DNA from: Oscillibacter sp.
Lineage (GTDB): Bacteria > Bacillota > Clostridia > Oscillospirales > Oscillospiraceae
NCBI GenBank assembly: GCA_014799925.1
Contig: JAAVHC010000047.1
Location: 1-64,000, forward strand
Direction: 5' to 3'
DNA: 64,000 bases
Below, piece by piece: positions 35,507 through 44,294 of the stretch (position 1 is the first letter of the stretch; every line of letters begins with the position of its first letter). Both the position numbers and the translations under genes were made by a program. The notes below the pieces were generated by a model. It saw only the letters and a program-made list of their open reading frames with translations. It was not told the origin of the DNA and did no database searches.

Positions 35507-35518
35507 GATAAACCCTCC

Positions 35519-36409
35519 TTAAATATCGTAGGTGACCCACTTCTTCTGGCCCCAGAACTGGATCAGGGTCACAAGCAGGATAACGAAGACGGTCCATACC
35601 ACGATAGCGGAGCCATACCCGCGGTCGCCCGCCACGAAGGAGGAGCGGTAGAACAGGTACATCAGGCTCTGCATATCCGTCAGCGCGGGGTTGGTTTCAT
35701 CAGCCATCATGTAGATCAGATCATACACCTTCAGGGAGGCCATCAGGCGCATGATGAGCACGGAGAACAGCGTGGGGGAAACCATGGGCAGGGTGATGGT
35801 GAAGAACTGGCGGACCTTGCCCGCGCCGTCGATGCTGTTGGCCTCGTACAGGGTCTTGGGGATGTTCTGAAGACCGGCCAGCAGCAGCACCGCGTCATAG
35901 CCCACGCTGCTCCACACGGAGACAATCGCGATCGCCAGTACTGCGGTTTTGGAGTTGGTGATCCACTGGATGTTGGCGCCCAGCAGCTGGTTAAGGATGC
36001 CGTACTCGCCGTTGAAGATCCACCGCCACACCATGGCCACGGCCGCGGGGGCGCAGACCAGGGGCAGGAAGAAGATGGTGCGGAAGCCGCCCTTGAACTT
36101 TACCTTTGCGTTGAGCATGATGGCAATGAACAGGGCCAGGATGATGCCCACGGGCACCGTCAGGATACAGAACCAGACGGTATTCCAGGTGGCTTTCCAG
36201 AACTCGCGGTTGCCGAACATGTCGATATAGTTCTGGATGCCGATGAATTGATAGTGGCCGAAGCCCAGGTGTTCGCAGAAGCTGGCGTATATTGTCTGGA
36301 CAAAGGGCCACAGATTCAGGATACACAGGCCGATGATGGTGGGAGCCACCATAATCCAGCCCCAGTTTTCCTCGCGCCGCTCGGCGACGGACAGTTTTGG
36401 CTTATTCAC
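35519..36409 (-). CDS. carbohydrate ABC transporter permease (MalF type)
   Basis: A 296-residue permease with six membrane segments; the EAA loop is LYEANSIDGAGKVRQFFTITL. The best start is GTG 36409, 6 bp after GAGGAGGG; an upstream in-frame GTG at 36427 overlaps the binding-protein gene. It pairs with the MalG-type permease 12 bp downstream. Confidence 0.92.
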   Translation of the reverse strand: MNKPKLSVAERREENWGWIMVAPTIIGLCILNLWPFVQTIYASFCEHLGFGHYQFIGIQNYIDMFGNREFWKATWNTVWFCILTVPVGIILALFIAIMLNAKVKFKGGFRTIFFLPLVCAPAAVAMVWRWIFNGEYGILNQLLGANIQWITNSKTAVLAIAIVSVWSSVGYDAVLLLAGLQNIPKTLYEANSIDGAGKVRQFFTITLPMVSPTLFSVLIMRLMASLKVYDLIYMMADETNPALTDMQSLMYLFYRSSFVAGDRGYGSAIVVWTVFVILLVTLIQFWGQKKWVTYDI

Positions 36410-36423
36410 AAAATACCCTCCTC

Positions 36424-37707
36424 TCACTTGTCATACGCGTCGGCCAGAGCCTGCATTTTCGCCAGGCCGGTCTCGATGCTCTGGTCGCCGGAGTAAATCT
36501 TGACCATCTCGTCGGCGGCGTTGGACTTCCACTTGCGCCGGGAGGCGTTGTTGATGTACTGGACGGCATGGTCGAACTGGCTGTAGATCTGGTCCAGATC
36601 CAGCATATAGCTGTAGTCATGGAACTTGGTGGACCAGGTATCCTCCAGGCCCTGGTAGGCGGGGATGGCCGCGCCGCTCTCGCCCTGGATGCGCTGGCCC
36701 TCTTCGCTGCCGAAGAAGCGGAGCACGTCCTTGACCGCCTCAAGGTTCTTGCCCCTGGCGGCGGTGGAGTAGCACAGGCCGTTGGAGATGGTGCCGCGGC
36801 CGTCGCCGCTGGCAGGATTGGGACACTTGGGCAGCATGGCCACGTCCCACTTGCCCACCATGCCGGGATAGCTCTTCATCTCATTGAGCAGGTTCCAGCT
36901 GCCCTCGAAGAACATGGAGCAGATCTCGGAGAAGAAGGCGGTGCCGGGACTGGTTTCGGCAAAATAGGTCTGGTCGGGGCACCACTCGTTCTTCTGGATA
37001 TTGACGTAGTACTCGATGGCCTCGGCGGTGGCGGGCTGGGTGTACCCGGCGTGGAGGTTGGTCTCCGGATCAAGGATATAGCCGCCGTTCTGGTAGACAA
37101 AGTTCCAGTAGCCAATCTGCTCGTCGTTGTAGGCCATGTAGCCGTACTTGCCGGTGGCGTCATAGATCTTCTGGGAGGCGTCCATCAGGTCGTCCCAGGT
37201 CCAGTTTTCGTCGGGGTACGCCACCCCGGCGGCGTCGAACATCTCCTTGTTGTAGACCAGGACGATGTTGTCCTTGTCCTTGGGAACGCCGTAGACCTTG
37301 CCGTCGGTGCCGCTGGCGTTGCCGATGGAGATATCGGAGTAGTGATTCTGGTAGTAGTTGGCCTCTACGCCGTCATAGAGGTCTGTCAGGTCCGCCAGCA
37401 TGCCGAAGTCGGCGTAGTAGAGGATCTGGTCGGTGTGCATCCAGAAGATGTCGGGCATGGTGTTGGACTCGGCGGCAGCCTCCAGCTTGGTCCAGTACTC
37501 GCTCCAGCTGGTGACCTGTACCTCGATTTCAACATCGGGGTGCTGAGCGGTATAGGCTTTGCACATGGCGTCCATACCGTCTCTTTGGGCCACGTCCCAG
37601 ATCTGGAAGGTCAGGTGGGTCTTGCCGTCGGCAGAACCGCACCCGGCCAGCGACAGCAGCAGGACCAACGCCATGGCCGCCGCTATCATACGGGGAATCT
37701 TCTTCAT
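36424..37707 (-). CDS. sugar ABC transporter substrate-binding lipoprotein
   Basis: A 427-residue lipoprotein. The signal peptide ends in LLSLAGC, with Cys lipidation. The fold is family 1 solute-binding protein (THLTFQIWDVAQRDGM, PDIFWMHTDQILYYADFG, YGVPKDKDNIVLVYNKEM). ATG 37707 follows AAAGGAGTGG; the longer in-frame start has no site. The gene leads the three-gene uptake operon upstream of the alpha-galactosidase, which suggests an alpha-galactoside ligand (inference). Confidence 0.92.
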   Translation of the reverse strand: MKKIPRMIAAAMALVLLLSLAGCGSADGKTHLTFQIWDVAQRDGMDAMCKAYTAQHPDVEIEVQVTSWSEYWTKLEAAAESNTMPDIFWMHTDQILYYADFGMLADLTDLYDGVEANYYQNHYSDISIGNASGTDGKVYGVPKDKDNIVLVYNKEMFDAAGVAYPDENWTWDDLMDASQKIYDATGKYGYMAYNDEQIGYWNFVYQNGGYILDPETNLHAGYTQPATAEAIEYYVNIQKNEWCPDQTYFAETSPGTAFFSEICSMFFEGSWNLLNEMKSYPGMVGKWDVAMLPKCPNPASGDGRGTISNGLCYSTAARGKNLEAVKDVLRFFGSEEGQRIQGESGAAIPAYQGLEDTWSTKFHDYSYMLDLDQIYSQFDHAVQYINNASRRKWKSNAADEMVKIYSGDQSIETGLAKMQALADAYDK

Positions 37708-37767
37708 AACTCCACTCCTTTTCGTTTTTCCGCGCGGCCGCACAGCATGGACAGCGCAGTTTTATTT

Positions 37768-37797
37768 ACTATAATATGAAGCGAATATATCTGTAAA
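37768..37797 (-). promoter_or_regulatory. promoter of the sugar ABC transporter operon
   Basis: TTTACA and TATAGT are 18 bp apart on the minus strand. The 37708-38130 gap is A/T-rich and otherwise holds only the divergent promoter at 38072; I see no credible gene. Confidence 0.5.
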
Positions 37798-38071
37798 TGC
37801 CATATTGTGTGCAAAATATTCGCAGATTTTGGAAAACGCCGCTTTTTCTATAAAGTGTCACGCATTTTTATATATTTTCAAAAAAACTGTTATATTCAAC
37901 AGAGATACGCCCCCCGTTTTTGTGCAAAAAACAGAAGCAGGGAGCCCCGGCCTTTCTCACCGCGCCGCCTTCTTTCCCGTATTCCCAGACTTTTGAGCAG
38001 CGCATATATGCGTAGATGCGCTCTTTTCACGCCTCGCGTCTGCGGACCGCGGCGCCCGCCTTTTTTCCAGG

Positions 38072-38100
38072 TTGCATTCCGACGGCGGATATGATAGACT
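38072..38100 (+). promoter_or_regulatory. promoter of the DUF624 gene
   Basis: TTGCAT and TAGACT are 17 bp apart, about 31 bp before the start codon. Confidence 0.55.
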
Positions 38101-38130
38101 GATTATACAAAATGGAAAGGAGGCCGCGTC

Positions 38131-38811
38131 ATGTTTTTCCCGGATGACTTTGATACCCCGGAGGAGCCGCTCCCCAGGGCCGCCGGGCCCCGTCTCTTTT
38201 TCCGGCTTCTGGGCCAGGAGACCGTCGCGCTGCTGCTGCTCAATGTGATTTTTCTGCTCAGCTGTATTCCTGTGCTCACCATTCCGCCTGCCGTGCTGGC
38301 TCTGTGGCGGGTGATCCGGCGGGTCCTGACCAACCGCGGCATCCACGCCTGGCAGCACTACCGGGAGGCTTTCCGCCAGACCTGGAAGCAGGGGTACGCC
38401 GCCTTTGCGCTGACCGGTCTGCCTCTGCTGCTGGCGGGATATGGGGCGTGGTTCTATCTGCGGCTCGCGGAGACAAATTTCCTGTGCTATCTGCCCTTTC
38501 TGTTCTGCTCCACCGTGTTTCTGACCGCGCTGCTGACCTCGCCCTATTTGTACGGCCTTCTGGCCGCCGGCCGGCCGCTGAACCGGGAGACGGCCCTGCT
38601 GTCGCTGAAGCTGGGGCTGGGGAAGCCCCTCCGGGCGATTCTGGCGGCGGTGGGCTGGCACGGAGCGCTGGCGGCGGCAATTCTCCTGCTTCCCCTCAGC
38701 GGGCTGTGGCTGCTTATGGCGGGCATCTCCGTGCCCTGTCTGCTGGCGCAGTTTCTGATCCGGACGGTGCTGGAACGCTTTGCGCCGGAGGAATCTGATA
38801 CGTTTTGCTGA
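38131..38811 (+). CDS. DUF624/YesL-like membrane protein
   Basis: A 226-residue protein with about five membrane segments. The N-terminus has FFRLLGQETVALLLLNVIFLL and the proline-containing SCIPVLTIPPAVLALW, typical of YesL-like DUF624 proteins. These are often found beside sugar ABC transporters, as here (divergent from the binding-protein gene). The function is unknown. GGAAAGGAGG precedes the ATG. Confidence 0.8.
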   Translation: MFFPDDFDTPEEPLPRAAGPRLFFRLLGQETVALLLLNVIFLLSCIPVLTIPPAVLALWRVIRRVLTNRGIHAWQHYREAFRQTWKQGYAAFALTGLPLLLAGYGAWFYLRLAETNFLCYLPFLFCSTVFLTALLTSPYLYGLLAAGRPLNRETALLSLKLGLGKPLRAILAAVGWHGALAAAILLLPLSGLWLLMAGISVPCLLAQFLIRTVLERFAPEESDTFC

Positions 38812-38847
38812 AAAAAGTATCTGTTGGCACCCGAAGAAGAATCAATG

Positions 38848-38886
38848 AAATCCCTGGTACGGCGGCAAACCATACCAGGGATTTTT
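38848..38886. terminator. terminator between the convergent DUF624 and Na/Pi genes
   Basis: A stem AAATCCCTGGTA/TACCAGGGATTT with a 12-nt loop is followed by TTTTT on the plus strand. Confidence 0.85.
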
Positions 38887-38925
38887 CTATGAGGAAAGTA
38901 TGCTGTTTCTCATTCAAATAAAGCA

Positions 38926-40710
38926 TCAGGCGCGCTGAGAATCGTTCACGCGCTCTTTTGCCACGGCGAACTGGCCGCGGTAGCTGTTGAACGCGGCGCG
39001 GAAGGCGGCGTCGCCGCTGTTTTTCAGCGCGTTGAGGTACTCGTGGGCCTGATACAGGTTCTGGGCCGTCTCAATCTGGGCCACGGCGATATTGGAGCAG
39101 TGGTCGCTGACGCGCTCGCAGTTGGTCAGCAGGTCGGAGAGGACGAATCCCATCTCAATCGTGCAGTGTCCCTTCTGGAGGCGGGCGATGTGGTTGGACT
39201 TGATGTCCGCCACCAGGCCGTCGATGACCTGCTCCAGCGGCTCCACGCGGGCCGCCAGATCCAGGTCGCCCTCGGCGTAGGCCCTGGTCGTAAGGGTCAG
39301 GATCTCCTTTAACGCGCCCAGCAGGACGCGGAGCTCGTCAGAGGCCGGGCCGGAGAATTGGATGGACTTCTCGTGGATCTCTTGGGCGGTTTTCAGCAGA
39401 TTGACCGCGTGGTCGCCGATGCGCTCAAAATCGCCGATGGAGTGCAGCTGCTTGGAGATGTTCCGGCTGTCCTCGTCGGAGAGGGACTTGCCGCTGAGCT
39501 GGACCAGCAGAGTGCCCAGCCGGTCCTCGTACAGGTCCAGCCGGTCCTCCTGCTGGATGATCTCCTCCGCCGTCTTCTCATCATACTTCTCCAGCAGGGA
39601 CAGGGAACGGAGGATGGTCTTCTCCGCCAGCCGGGCCATGTCCACGGTTTTGGCGGCGCACTCGGCGATGGCGACCGACGGGGTGGCCAGCAGACGCTCG
39701 TCAATAAAGGCCAGCTTTTCCTCCTTCTCCCCGTCATCCTCCCGGACCACCAGGAAGGCCAGCCGCTCCAGCTGCCTGGAGAAGGGCAGCAGCAGCAGGG
39801 TGGTGGCTATGTTGAAGATGCTGTGGACCACGGCGATGCCCGCGGGATTGATGAGCCGGTCCATGAAGGCGTATTCGATGAACATGCCGCTGCCGTAGAA
39901 GACCAGCAGGCCGATGGCCGTGCCGATGAGGTTGAAGGACACGTGGATGACGGACACCCGCCGGGCGTTGCGGCTGCCTCCGATGCTGCTCATCAGGGCG
40001 GTCATGCAGGTGCCGATGTTCTGACCCATGATAATGGGCAGGGCCATGCCGTAGGTGATGCCGCCGGTCATGGAGAGGGCCTGCAAAATGCCCACTGAGG
40101 CGGCGGAGGAGTGGAGCAGCGCCGTCAGCGCCGCGCCCACGATCACGCCGATAAAGGGGTTGGTGAAGGCGGTGAGAATGGAGGTAAACTCCGGCATGTC
40201 CGCCAGAGGGCTGACGGAGTTTTTCATCATCGTCGTGCCGTACATCAGGATGGCGAAGCCCACCATGATGGAGCCGGCGCTGTGCTTCTTCCCGCTCTTG
40301 TGAACCGTGCGCAGGATCACGCCCGCCAGGGCCACCAGAGGAGAGAAATTCTCCGGCTTGAGCAGCTGGAGCCAGAAGGAGTCGCTGTCGATGCCGGACA
40401 GAGAGAGGATCCAGGCCGTCAGAGTGGTGCCCACATTGGAGCCCATGATGATGCCGATGCTCTGGCCCAGCTCCAGGATGCCGGAGTTGACCAGGCCCAC
40501 CAACATCACCGTCACCGCGCCGGAGGACTGGATGGCGATGGTGATGCCCGCGCCCAGCAGCAGCCCCTTGATGGGGGTGGAGGTCATCTTTTTCAGCAGC
40601 TGCTCCATCCGGCCGCCGGCCAGCTTCTCCAGCCGGGAGGACATGAGGGACATGCCGTACAGAAAGAAGGCGATGCCGCCGCAGAGAGTGAATAAGGAAA
40701 AAATGTTCAT
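38926..40710 (-). CDS. Na/Pi cotransporter family protein with PhoU-like domain
   Basis: A 594-residue protein with an N-terminal transporter of the NptA/Na-Pi cotransporter II type, showing the paired QSS motifs AIQSSGAVTVMLVG and LLHSSAASVGILQAL, and a C-terminal PhoU-like helical domain (from about residue 360). It probably imports phosphate with sodium, or controls phosphate flux. ATG 40710 follows GGAGTACGGA. Confidence 0.92.
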   Translation of the reverse strand: MNIFSLFTLCGGIAFFLYGMSLMSSRLEKLAGGRMEQLLKKMTSTPIKGLLLGAGITIAIQSSGAVTVMLVGLVNSGILELGQSIGIIMGSNVGTTLTAWILSLSGIDSDSFWLQLLKPENFSPLVALAGVILRTVHKSGKKHSAGSIMVGFAILMYGTTMMKNSVSPLADMPEFTSILTAFTNPFIGVIVGAALTALLHSSAASVGILQALSMTGGITYGMALPIIMGQNIGTCMTALMSSIGGSRNARRVSVIHVSFNLIGTAIGLLVFYGSGMFIEYAFMDRLINPAGIAVVHSIFNIATTLLLLPFSRQLERLAFLVVREDDGEKEEKLAFIDERLLATPSVAIAECAAKTVDMARLAEKTILRSLSLLEKYDEKTAEEIIQQEDRLDLYEDRLGTLLVQLSGKSLSDEDSRNISKQLHSIGDFERIGDHAVNLLKTAQEIHEKSIQFSGPASDELRVLLGALKEILTLTTRAYAEGDLDLAARVEPLEQVIDGLVADIKSNHIARLQKGHCTIEMGFVLSDLLTNCERVSDHCSNIAVAQIETAQNLYQAHEYLNALKNSGDAAFRAAFNSYRGQFAVAKERVNDSQRA

Positions 40711-40806
40711 TCCGTACTCCTACCTTTTTATATCTCGTTGCACAAATTATCCCATGATACGTTTTCATTGTACCATGCCGCGTGGCACGTCCGCAAGAGG
40801 AAACAG

Positions 40807-40836
40807 AAAAATCACCGGAATTTTCCGGTGATTTTT
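40807..40836 (-). terminator. terminator of trmO
   Basis: A perfect palindrome AAAAATCACCGG/CCGGTGATTTTT with a 6-nt loop, ending in a T run on either strand, downstream of trmO. Confidence 0.8.
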
Positions 40837-40856
40837 CCAATTTCTTACTTTGAGAT

Positions 40857-40981
40857 ATTACTTCCGACCTTAAAGGCCGGAAGTAATAGATGCCATGTTT
40901 TGCGGTTGCCGCCGGTTTCGGCGGCGAGCAAAACGGCTCAAATCAAATGTATTATTTCCGAGCTTTAGGCTCGGAAATAAT
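40857..40981. repeat. palindrome family 2, two units at the trmO 3' end
   Basis: Unit 1 is ATTACTTCCGACC/GGCCGGAAGTAAT with loop TTAAA (40857-40887, one mismatch), then a hairpin with GCCGCC/GGCGGC ending at GAGCAAAA (40898-40933). Unit 2 is a different palindrome, ATTATTTCCGAGC/GCTCGGAAATAAT (40951-40981), which encodes the last residues and stop codon of TrmO. Confidence 0.8.
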
Positions 40982-41653
40982 ATCCACCACCGTCAGGATC
41001 TCTCCCGCCACGGTGAATCTGACCTCCACTCCGGCGAAGGCCATGCCGTAGACCCGGTCCGGGTCCGACTGGTAGGAGGGCCGGGGGTCCTCCGCCAACA
41101 CGCCCAGCAGGGCGTCCCGCTTCTCCGGCGGGACACGCGCCAGCAGCGCCTCCGGACAGCGGGTCTCCAGCCGCCGCCGGGGCGTCTGGTCCGTGAAGCC
41201 TCCCAGGGCCTCCGGGTGAGCGTCGGCATAAGGGAGGTAGGGCTTCACGTCATAGATAGGCGTACCGTCCAGCAGGTCCGCGCCGGTGACGTGGAGCACC
41301 GGCCCCAGAGCGTGGTCGATCTCCACCCGCTCCAGCCCTGCCACGGACAGGCCCAGAGCGTTGGGCCGGAAGGGTGACCGGGTGGCGAACACCCCCAGCC
41401 GCCGGTTGCCCCCCAGCCGGGGCGGACGCACCGTGGGGGACCAGTCCTCCCGGACCGCCCGGGAGAACTGCCAGATGAGCCAGATATGGGAAAACTCCTC
41501 CAGTCCCCGCACCGCCTCCGCTACCCGGTACTCCGGCTCAAAGACCACCCTGGCCCGAAGGGCGTCCACCAGGCCGCTCTGCCGGGGGATGCCGAATTTT
41601 GAGGGGAAATCGCTGTGAATGCGGGCAATGACCCGCAGGGTATGCCGCTCCAT
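40952..41653 (-). CDS. trmO: tRNA (adenine-N6)-methyltransferase TrmO
   Basis: TrmO methylates t6A37 in threonine tRNA to m6t6A. The 233-residue protein has the YaeB/TrmO fold: opening RVIARIHSDFPSKFGIPRQ, then ATRSPFRPNALGLSV with the SAM-binding loop, and DGTPIYDVKPYLPYAD. The C-terminus IISEPKARK is encoded by a family 2 palindrome. GAGGGAGG lies before the ATG. The gene pairs functionally with the Sua5-type t6A gene at 16670-17698. Confidence 0.93.
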   Translation of the reverse strand: MERHTLRVIARIHSDFPSKFGIPRQSGLVDALRARVVFEPEYRVAEAVRGLEEFSHIWLIWQFSRAVREDWSPTVRPPRLGGNRRLGVFATRSPFRPNALGLSVAGLERVEIDHALGPVLHVTGADLLDGTPIYDVKPYLPYADAHPEALGGFTDQTPRRRLETRCPEALLARVPPEKRDALLGVLAEDPRPSYQSDPDRVYGMAFAGVEVRFTVAGEILTVVDIISEPKARK

Positions 41654-41665
41654 GGGTTTCCTCCC

Positions 41666-42745
41666 TCAGTAATAGGCCACCAGCAGGTCCACCACCGTGC
41701 CGTAGCTCTGGATGCCCGCGGTCTGACCGTAGGACCGCAGGGACGTGTCGTAAATTCTGGTGCTGACCTTGGCGGTGAGTCCGTCAAACTGGGCCCAGTA
41801 GGCGCTGTGGTAGCGCAGGTCCGCCAGCACCGTCTCCGGCAGCGTTTCATACACCGCCGCCCAGCGGTCCCGGTCCGCCCGGTAGAGGGCGTTGGACAGC
41901 TGTATGTACCCCATGAGATAGCCGGAATATTGGTAGACCACGCTGTCCGACGCCGTGGCGGCGGCGATGGCCAGAAAGTTGCACTCCTGCTCCGAGGCAA
42001 TGCCCCGCTGGTGGGCCAGCTCATGGGCGATGTTGGCGGGCAGCAGGCAGGCGGGACTGTCCACGTTCAGGTTGGACTCCCCGGTGTAGGGACTGTAGAA
42101 TCCCGTAAAGTTCATGGCGGAGAACAGGCGGGAGAAGAGCATCTTCTTCGGCACCCGGTCGGTCCGCGCCAGAAAGGGAAACTCCTTCGTGAGATTCTCA
42201 TAGACGCCGGTGCTGGCAGCGAAAATCTCGTCCCGGTCCACGGCGAACACGCCGTTCTCATCCCGCTCCACCTGTCCCGCCGTCTCCCCCAGCTTTTGGG
42301 TGAACAGCAAGGCCACCCGCTCCAGCTCGTCCACCGTTACCGGCCGGGCGTATACGCCGCTTTTTTCCTGGAAGCCGTCGGCGTAGTAGTTCACCCCCCA
42401 GCCCACGCAGTAGAGACCATAGGTCGTGAGGCACAGGCAGGCCAGGCCCAGCACGCCGCCATAGGCGATCCGCCGCCGCCGTCCTTTCCCGGTCCGCAGC
42501 CGGTGAAACAGCGCCGCCAGCCAGGCAAACACCCCCAGGATGAACGCAGCGTAGAACCACTCCACCACGGAGAAGGGAAAGAGATACCAGAAGCCCGCGT
42601 ATCCGTCCTTCACCGCCTGGGTCACCGCGGAGACGGCGTTGGCCGCCCCGCGGGAGCTGATTCCGTACCAGTATACCCCAAACAGCGCCAGCACCCCCAG
42701 CGCCCAGAGGTGTACGCCCAGGTGCCGCTTGAAAAATGCCCTCAT
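41666..42745 (-). CDS. DUF3810 family membrane protein with HExxH motif
   Basis: A 359-residue protein. Residues 9-30, 53-74 and 88-109 are hydrophobic segments, and the rest is a DUF3810 domain with HELAHQRGIASEQECNF, a metallopeptidase-like zinc motif. Protease activity is not established for this family. ATG 42745 has GGAGAGG upstream; the frame continues upstream without a ribosome site. A promoter at 42780-42808 carries a flanking inverted repeat. Confidence 0.8.
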   Translation of the reverse strand: MRAFFKRHLGVHLWALGVLALFGVYWYGISSRGAANAVSAVTQAVKDGYAGFWYLFPFSVVEWFYAAFILGVFAWLAALFHRLRTGKGRRRRIAYGGVLGLACLCLTTYGLYCVGWGVNYYADGFQEKSGVYARPVTVDELERVALLFTQKLGETAGQVERDENGVFAVDRDEIFAASTGVYENLTKEFPFLARTDRVPKKMLFSRLFSAMNFTGFYSPYTGESNLNVDSPACLLPANIAHELAHQRGIASEQECNFLAIAAATASDSVVYQYSGYLMGYIQLSNALYRADRDRWAAVYETLPETVLADLRYHSAYWAQFDGLTAKVSTRIYDTSLRSYGQTAGIQSYGTVVDLLVAYY

Positions 42746-42779
42746 GCCATCCTCTCCGTTTCGATGTTTTTCTATAAAC

Positions 42780-42816
42780 AGTATAACCTCCTGACAATTA
42801 TTTGCCAAGAGGTTAT
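42780..42816 (-). promoter_or_regulatory. promoter with operator-like inverted repeat before the DUF3810 gene
   Basis: TTGGCA (42803-42808) and TATACT (42780-42785) are 17 bp apart. An 8-bp inverted repeat ATAACCTC/GAGGTTAT at 42783-42790 and 42809-42816 flanks the spacer, a layout suited to a repressor site. The rest of the 42746-43403 gap holds the lys promoter, riboswitch and terminator; no other gene is seen. Confidence 0.55.
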
Positions 42817-43065
42817 AGATGGAAATTAGGAGAACTTCATCAAATTGCCGGCAGCCGGAAAACGGTATTGCCTTTTTCTGCATTTATCTGTAGAATATGC
42901 AGGGAATGATACGGGGGATATGCGGGCGGGCCCTTCCGTGTTCCAATCATACGCTTTATTCGGCCCGATCCTGTGTGATCTGGGCAATAAAGAAAAAAAG
43001 TCTTTTCGATGCCATCTGCGACTTGGGTTTTTTGTCGGGTCTCCATGATTTTATGTATTTTCCCC

Positions 43066-43094
43066 TTGCCAACTGCGAAAAACTATGATATGGT
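43066..43094 (+). promoter_or_regulatory. promoter of the lysine operon
   Basis: TTGCCA and TATGGT are 17 bp apart, just before the riboswitch. Confidence 0.65.
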
Positions 43095-43101
43095 ATGTAG
43101 C

Positions 43102-43245
43102 AACACGATAGAGGTTGCGGACGCGAAGAAGCTGTGGGAGCCGGCGGGCTGGGAGCACAGCGGAGGCAAGTCCGCCGAATCCGCAGTCCAGGCATGGGCC
43201 GCGGATGGGGACGGAGGGAATACCTCCGTCACTGTCTGAGGAACC
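43102..43245 (+). promoter_or_regulatory. lysine riboswitch (L-box)
   Basis: GATAGAGGTTGCG begins the aptamer (like GATAGAGGTGCG in B. subtilis lysC), GGCAAGTCCGCCGAA is the conserved lysine-binding junction, and CACTGTC closes the first stem. A terminator follows and then dapA. Binding of lysine should favour the terminator and lower dapA-dapB-dapH expression. Confidence 0.85.
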
Positions 43246-43292
43246 TGACGGTCCCTTAGTTGCGCTATCTGCTCGCATGAAGCACGACTTTC

Positions 43293-43330
43293 ATGACCGG
43301 TGGATGCGTTCACCGGCCATTTTATTATTT
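43293..43330 (+). terminator. riboswitch-controlled terminator
   Basis: A stem CCGGTG/CACCGG, extended by ATG/CAT, is followed by TTTTATTATTT, about 75 bp before dapA. Confidence 0.8.
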
Positions 43331-43403
43331 CCGCGCTGAAGCACGGGAATAATTGCGAGAGCCGGCCGGATATCGTTCCAAATGATTCAGGAGGAATATA
43401 CCA

Positions 43404-44294
43404 ATGGACATCCGCAATCTGAAGGGCTCCGTCGTGGCCCTGGTGACCCCTTTCCACGCCGACGGTTCGGTGAACTTTGAAAAACTCGCCGAGCTGGTTG
43501 AGTGGCACATCGAAAATAAGACCGACGCCATTCTGGCTCTCGGCACCACCGGCGAGAGCTCCACCATGACCCATGAGGAGGACGACGCCGTTCTCCGCCG
43601 CGTCATCGAGACGGCGGCGGGCCGGGTCCCCGTCATCGCCGGCACCGGCTCCAACTCCACCCAGACCATGCTGGAGAAGAGCCTGCGGGCCGAAAAGCTG
43701 GGGGCGGACGGCCTGCTGCTCATCACTCCCTACTACAACAAGGGCAACCCGGAGGGCATTTACCGCCATTTTGTCTCCGTGGCGGACGCGGTAAGCATCC
43801 CCTGCATCCTCTACAACGTGCCGGGGCGCACGGGCTGCGCCATCTCGGCGAAGAACGTGGAAAAACTGGCGAAGCACCCCAACATCTGCGGCATCAAGGA
43901 GGCCAGCGGGGACATGTCCTACGCCATGAAGATCGCCCACTGCGTGGGACCGGACTTCGCCCTCTGGTGCGGCAACGACGACATCACGCTGCCCCTGCTG
44001 TCCATCGGCGGCAGCGGCGTGATCTCCGTATGGGCCAACATCATGCCAAGAGAGTGCCACGACATGGTGATGGATTATCTGGAAGGCCGCAGGGAACAGG
44101 CCGCGGCGGCGGCGGTGAAGTATCTGGACCTGATGAACGGCCTCTTTATGGAGGTCAACCCCATCCCCGTCAAGACCGCCCTGAACCTCATGGGCAGGGA
44201 CGCGGGCCCCTTCCGCCTGCCGCTGTGCGGGATGACCGAGGCCCACACCGCCCAGCTGCGGGCGCTGCTGGAGAAAGCGGGGCTGGTGGGATGA
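43404..44294 (+). CDS. dapA: 4-hydroxy-tetrahydrodipicolinate synthase
   Basis: DapA condenses pyruvate with aspartate semialdehyde in the diaminopimelate/lysine pathway. The 296-residue protein has GTTGESSTMTHEE, the tyrosine motif ILYNVPGRTGC, and Schiff-base Lys165 in CGIKEASGD. GGAGG precedes the ATG. It overlaps dapB by ATGA and is controlled by the upstream lysine riboswitch. Confidence 0.97.
   Translation: MDIRNLKGSVVALVTPFHADGSVNFEKLAELVEWHIENKTDAILALGTTGESSTMTHEEDDAVLRRVIETAAGRVPVIAGTGSNSTQTMLEKSLRAEKLGADGLLLITPYYNKGNPEGIYRHFVSVADAVSIPCILYNVPGRTGCAISAKNVEKLAKHPNICGIKEASGDMSYAMKIAHCVGPDFALWCGNDDITLPLLSIGGSGVISVWANIMPRECHDMVMDYLEGRREQAAAAAVKYLDLMNGLFMEVNPIPVKTALNLMGRDAGPFRLPLCGMTEAHTAQLRALLEKAGLVG

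Noticed and set aside
36397-37779. Long plus-strand open frame opposite the sugar-binding protein gene
   Set aside because: Shadow frame of G/C-rich codons; the minus-strand gene has a lipobox and ABC-type fold.
37805-37996. A 63-residue frame in the A/T-rich gap before the DUF624 gene
   Set aside because: No ribosome site or promoter pairing; it is likely chance in A/T-rich DNA.
42840-43046. A 68-residue frame upstream of the DUF3810 promoter
   Set aside because: No ribosome site and no recognisable domain; it lies in the leader region of the lysine operon on the other strand.
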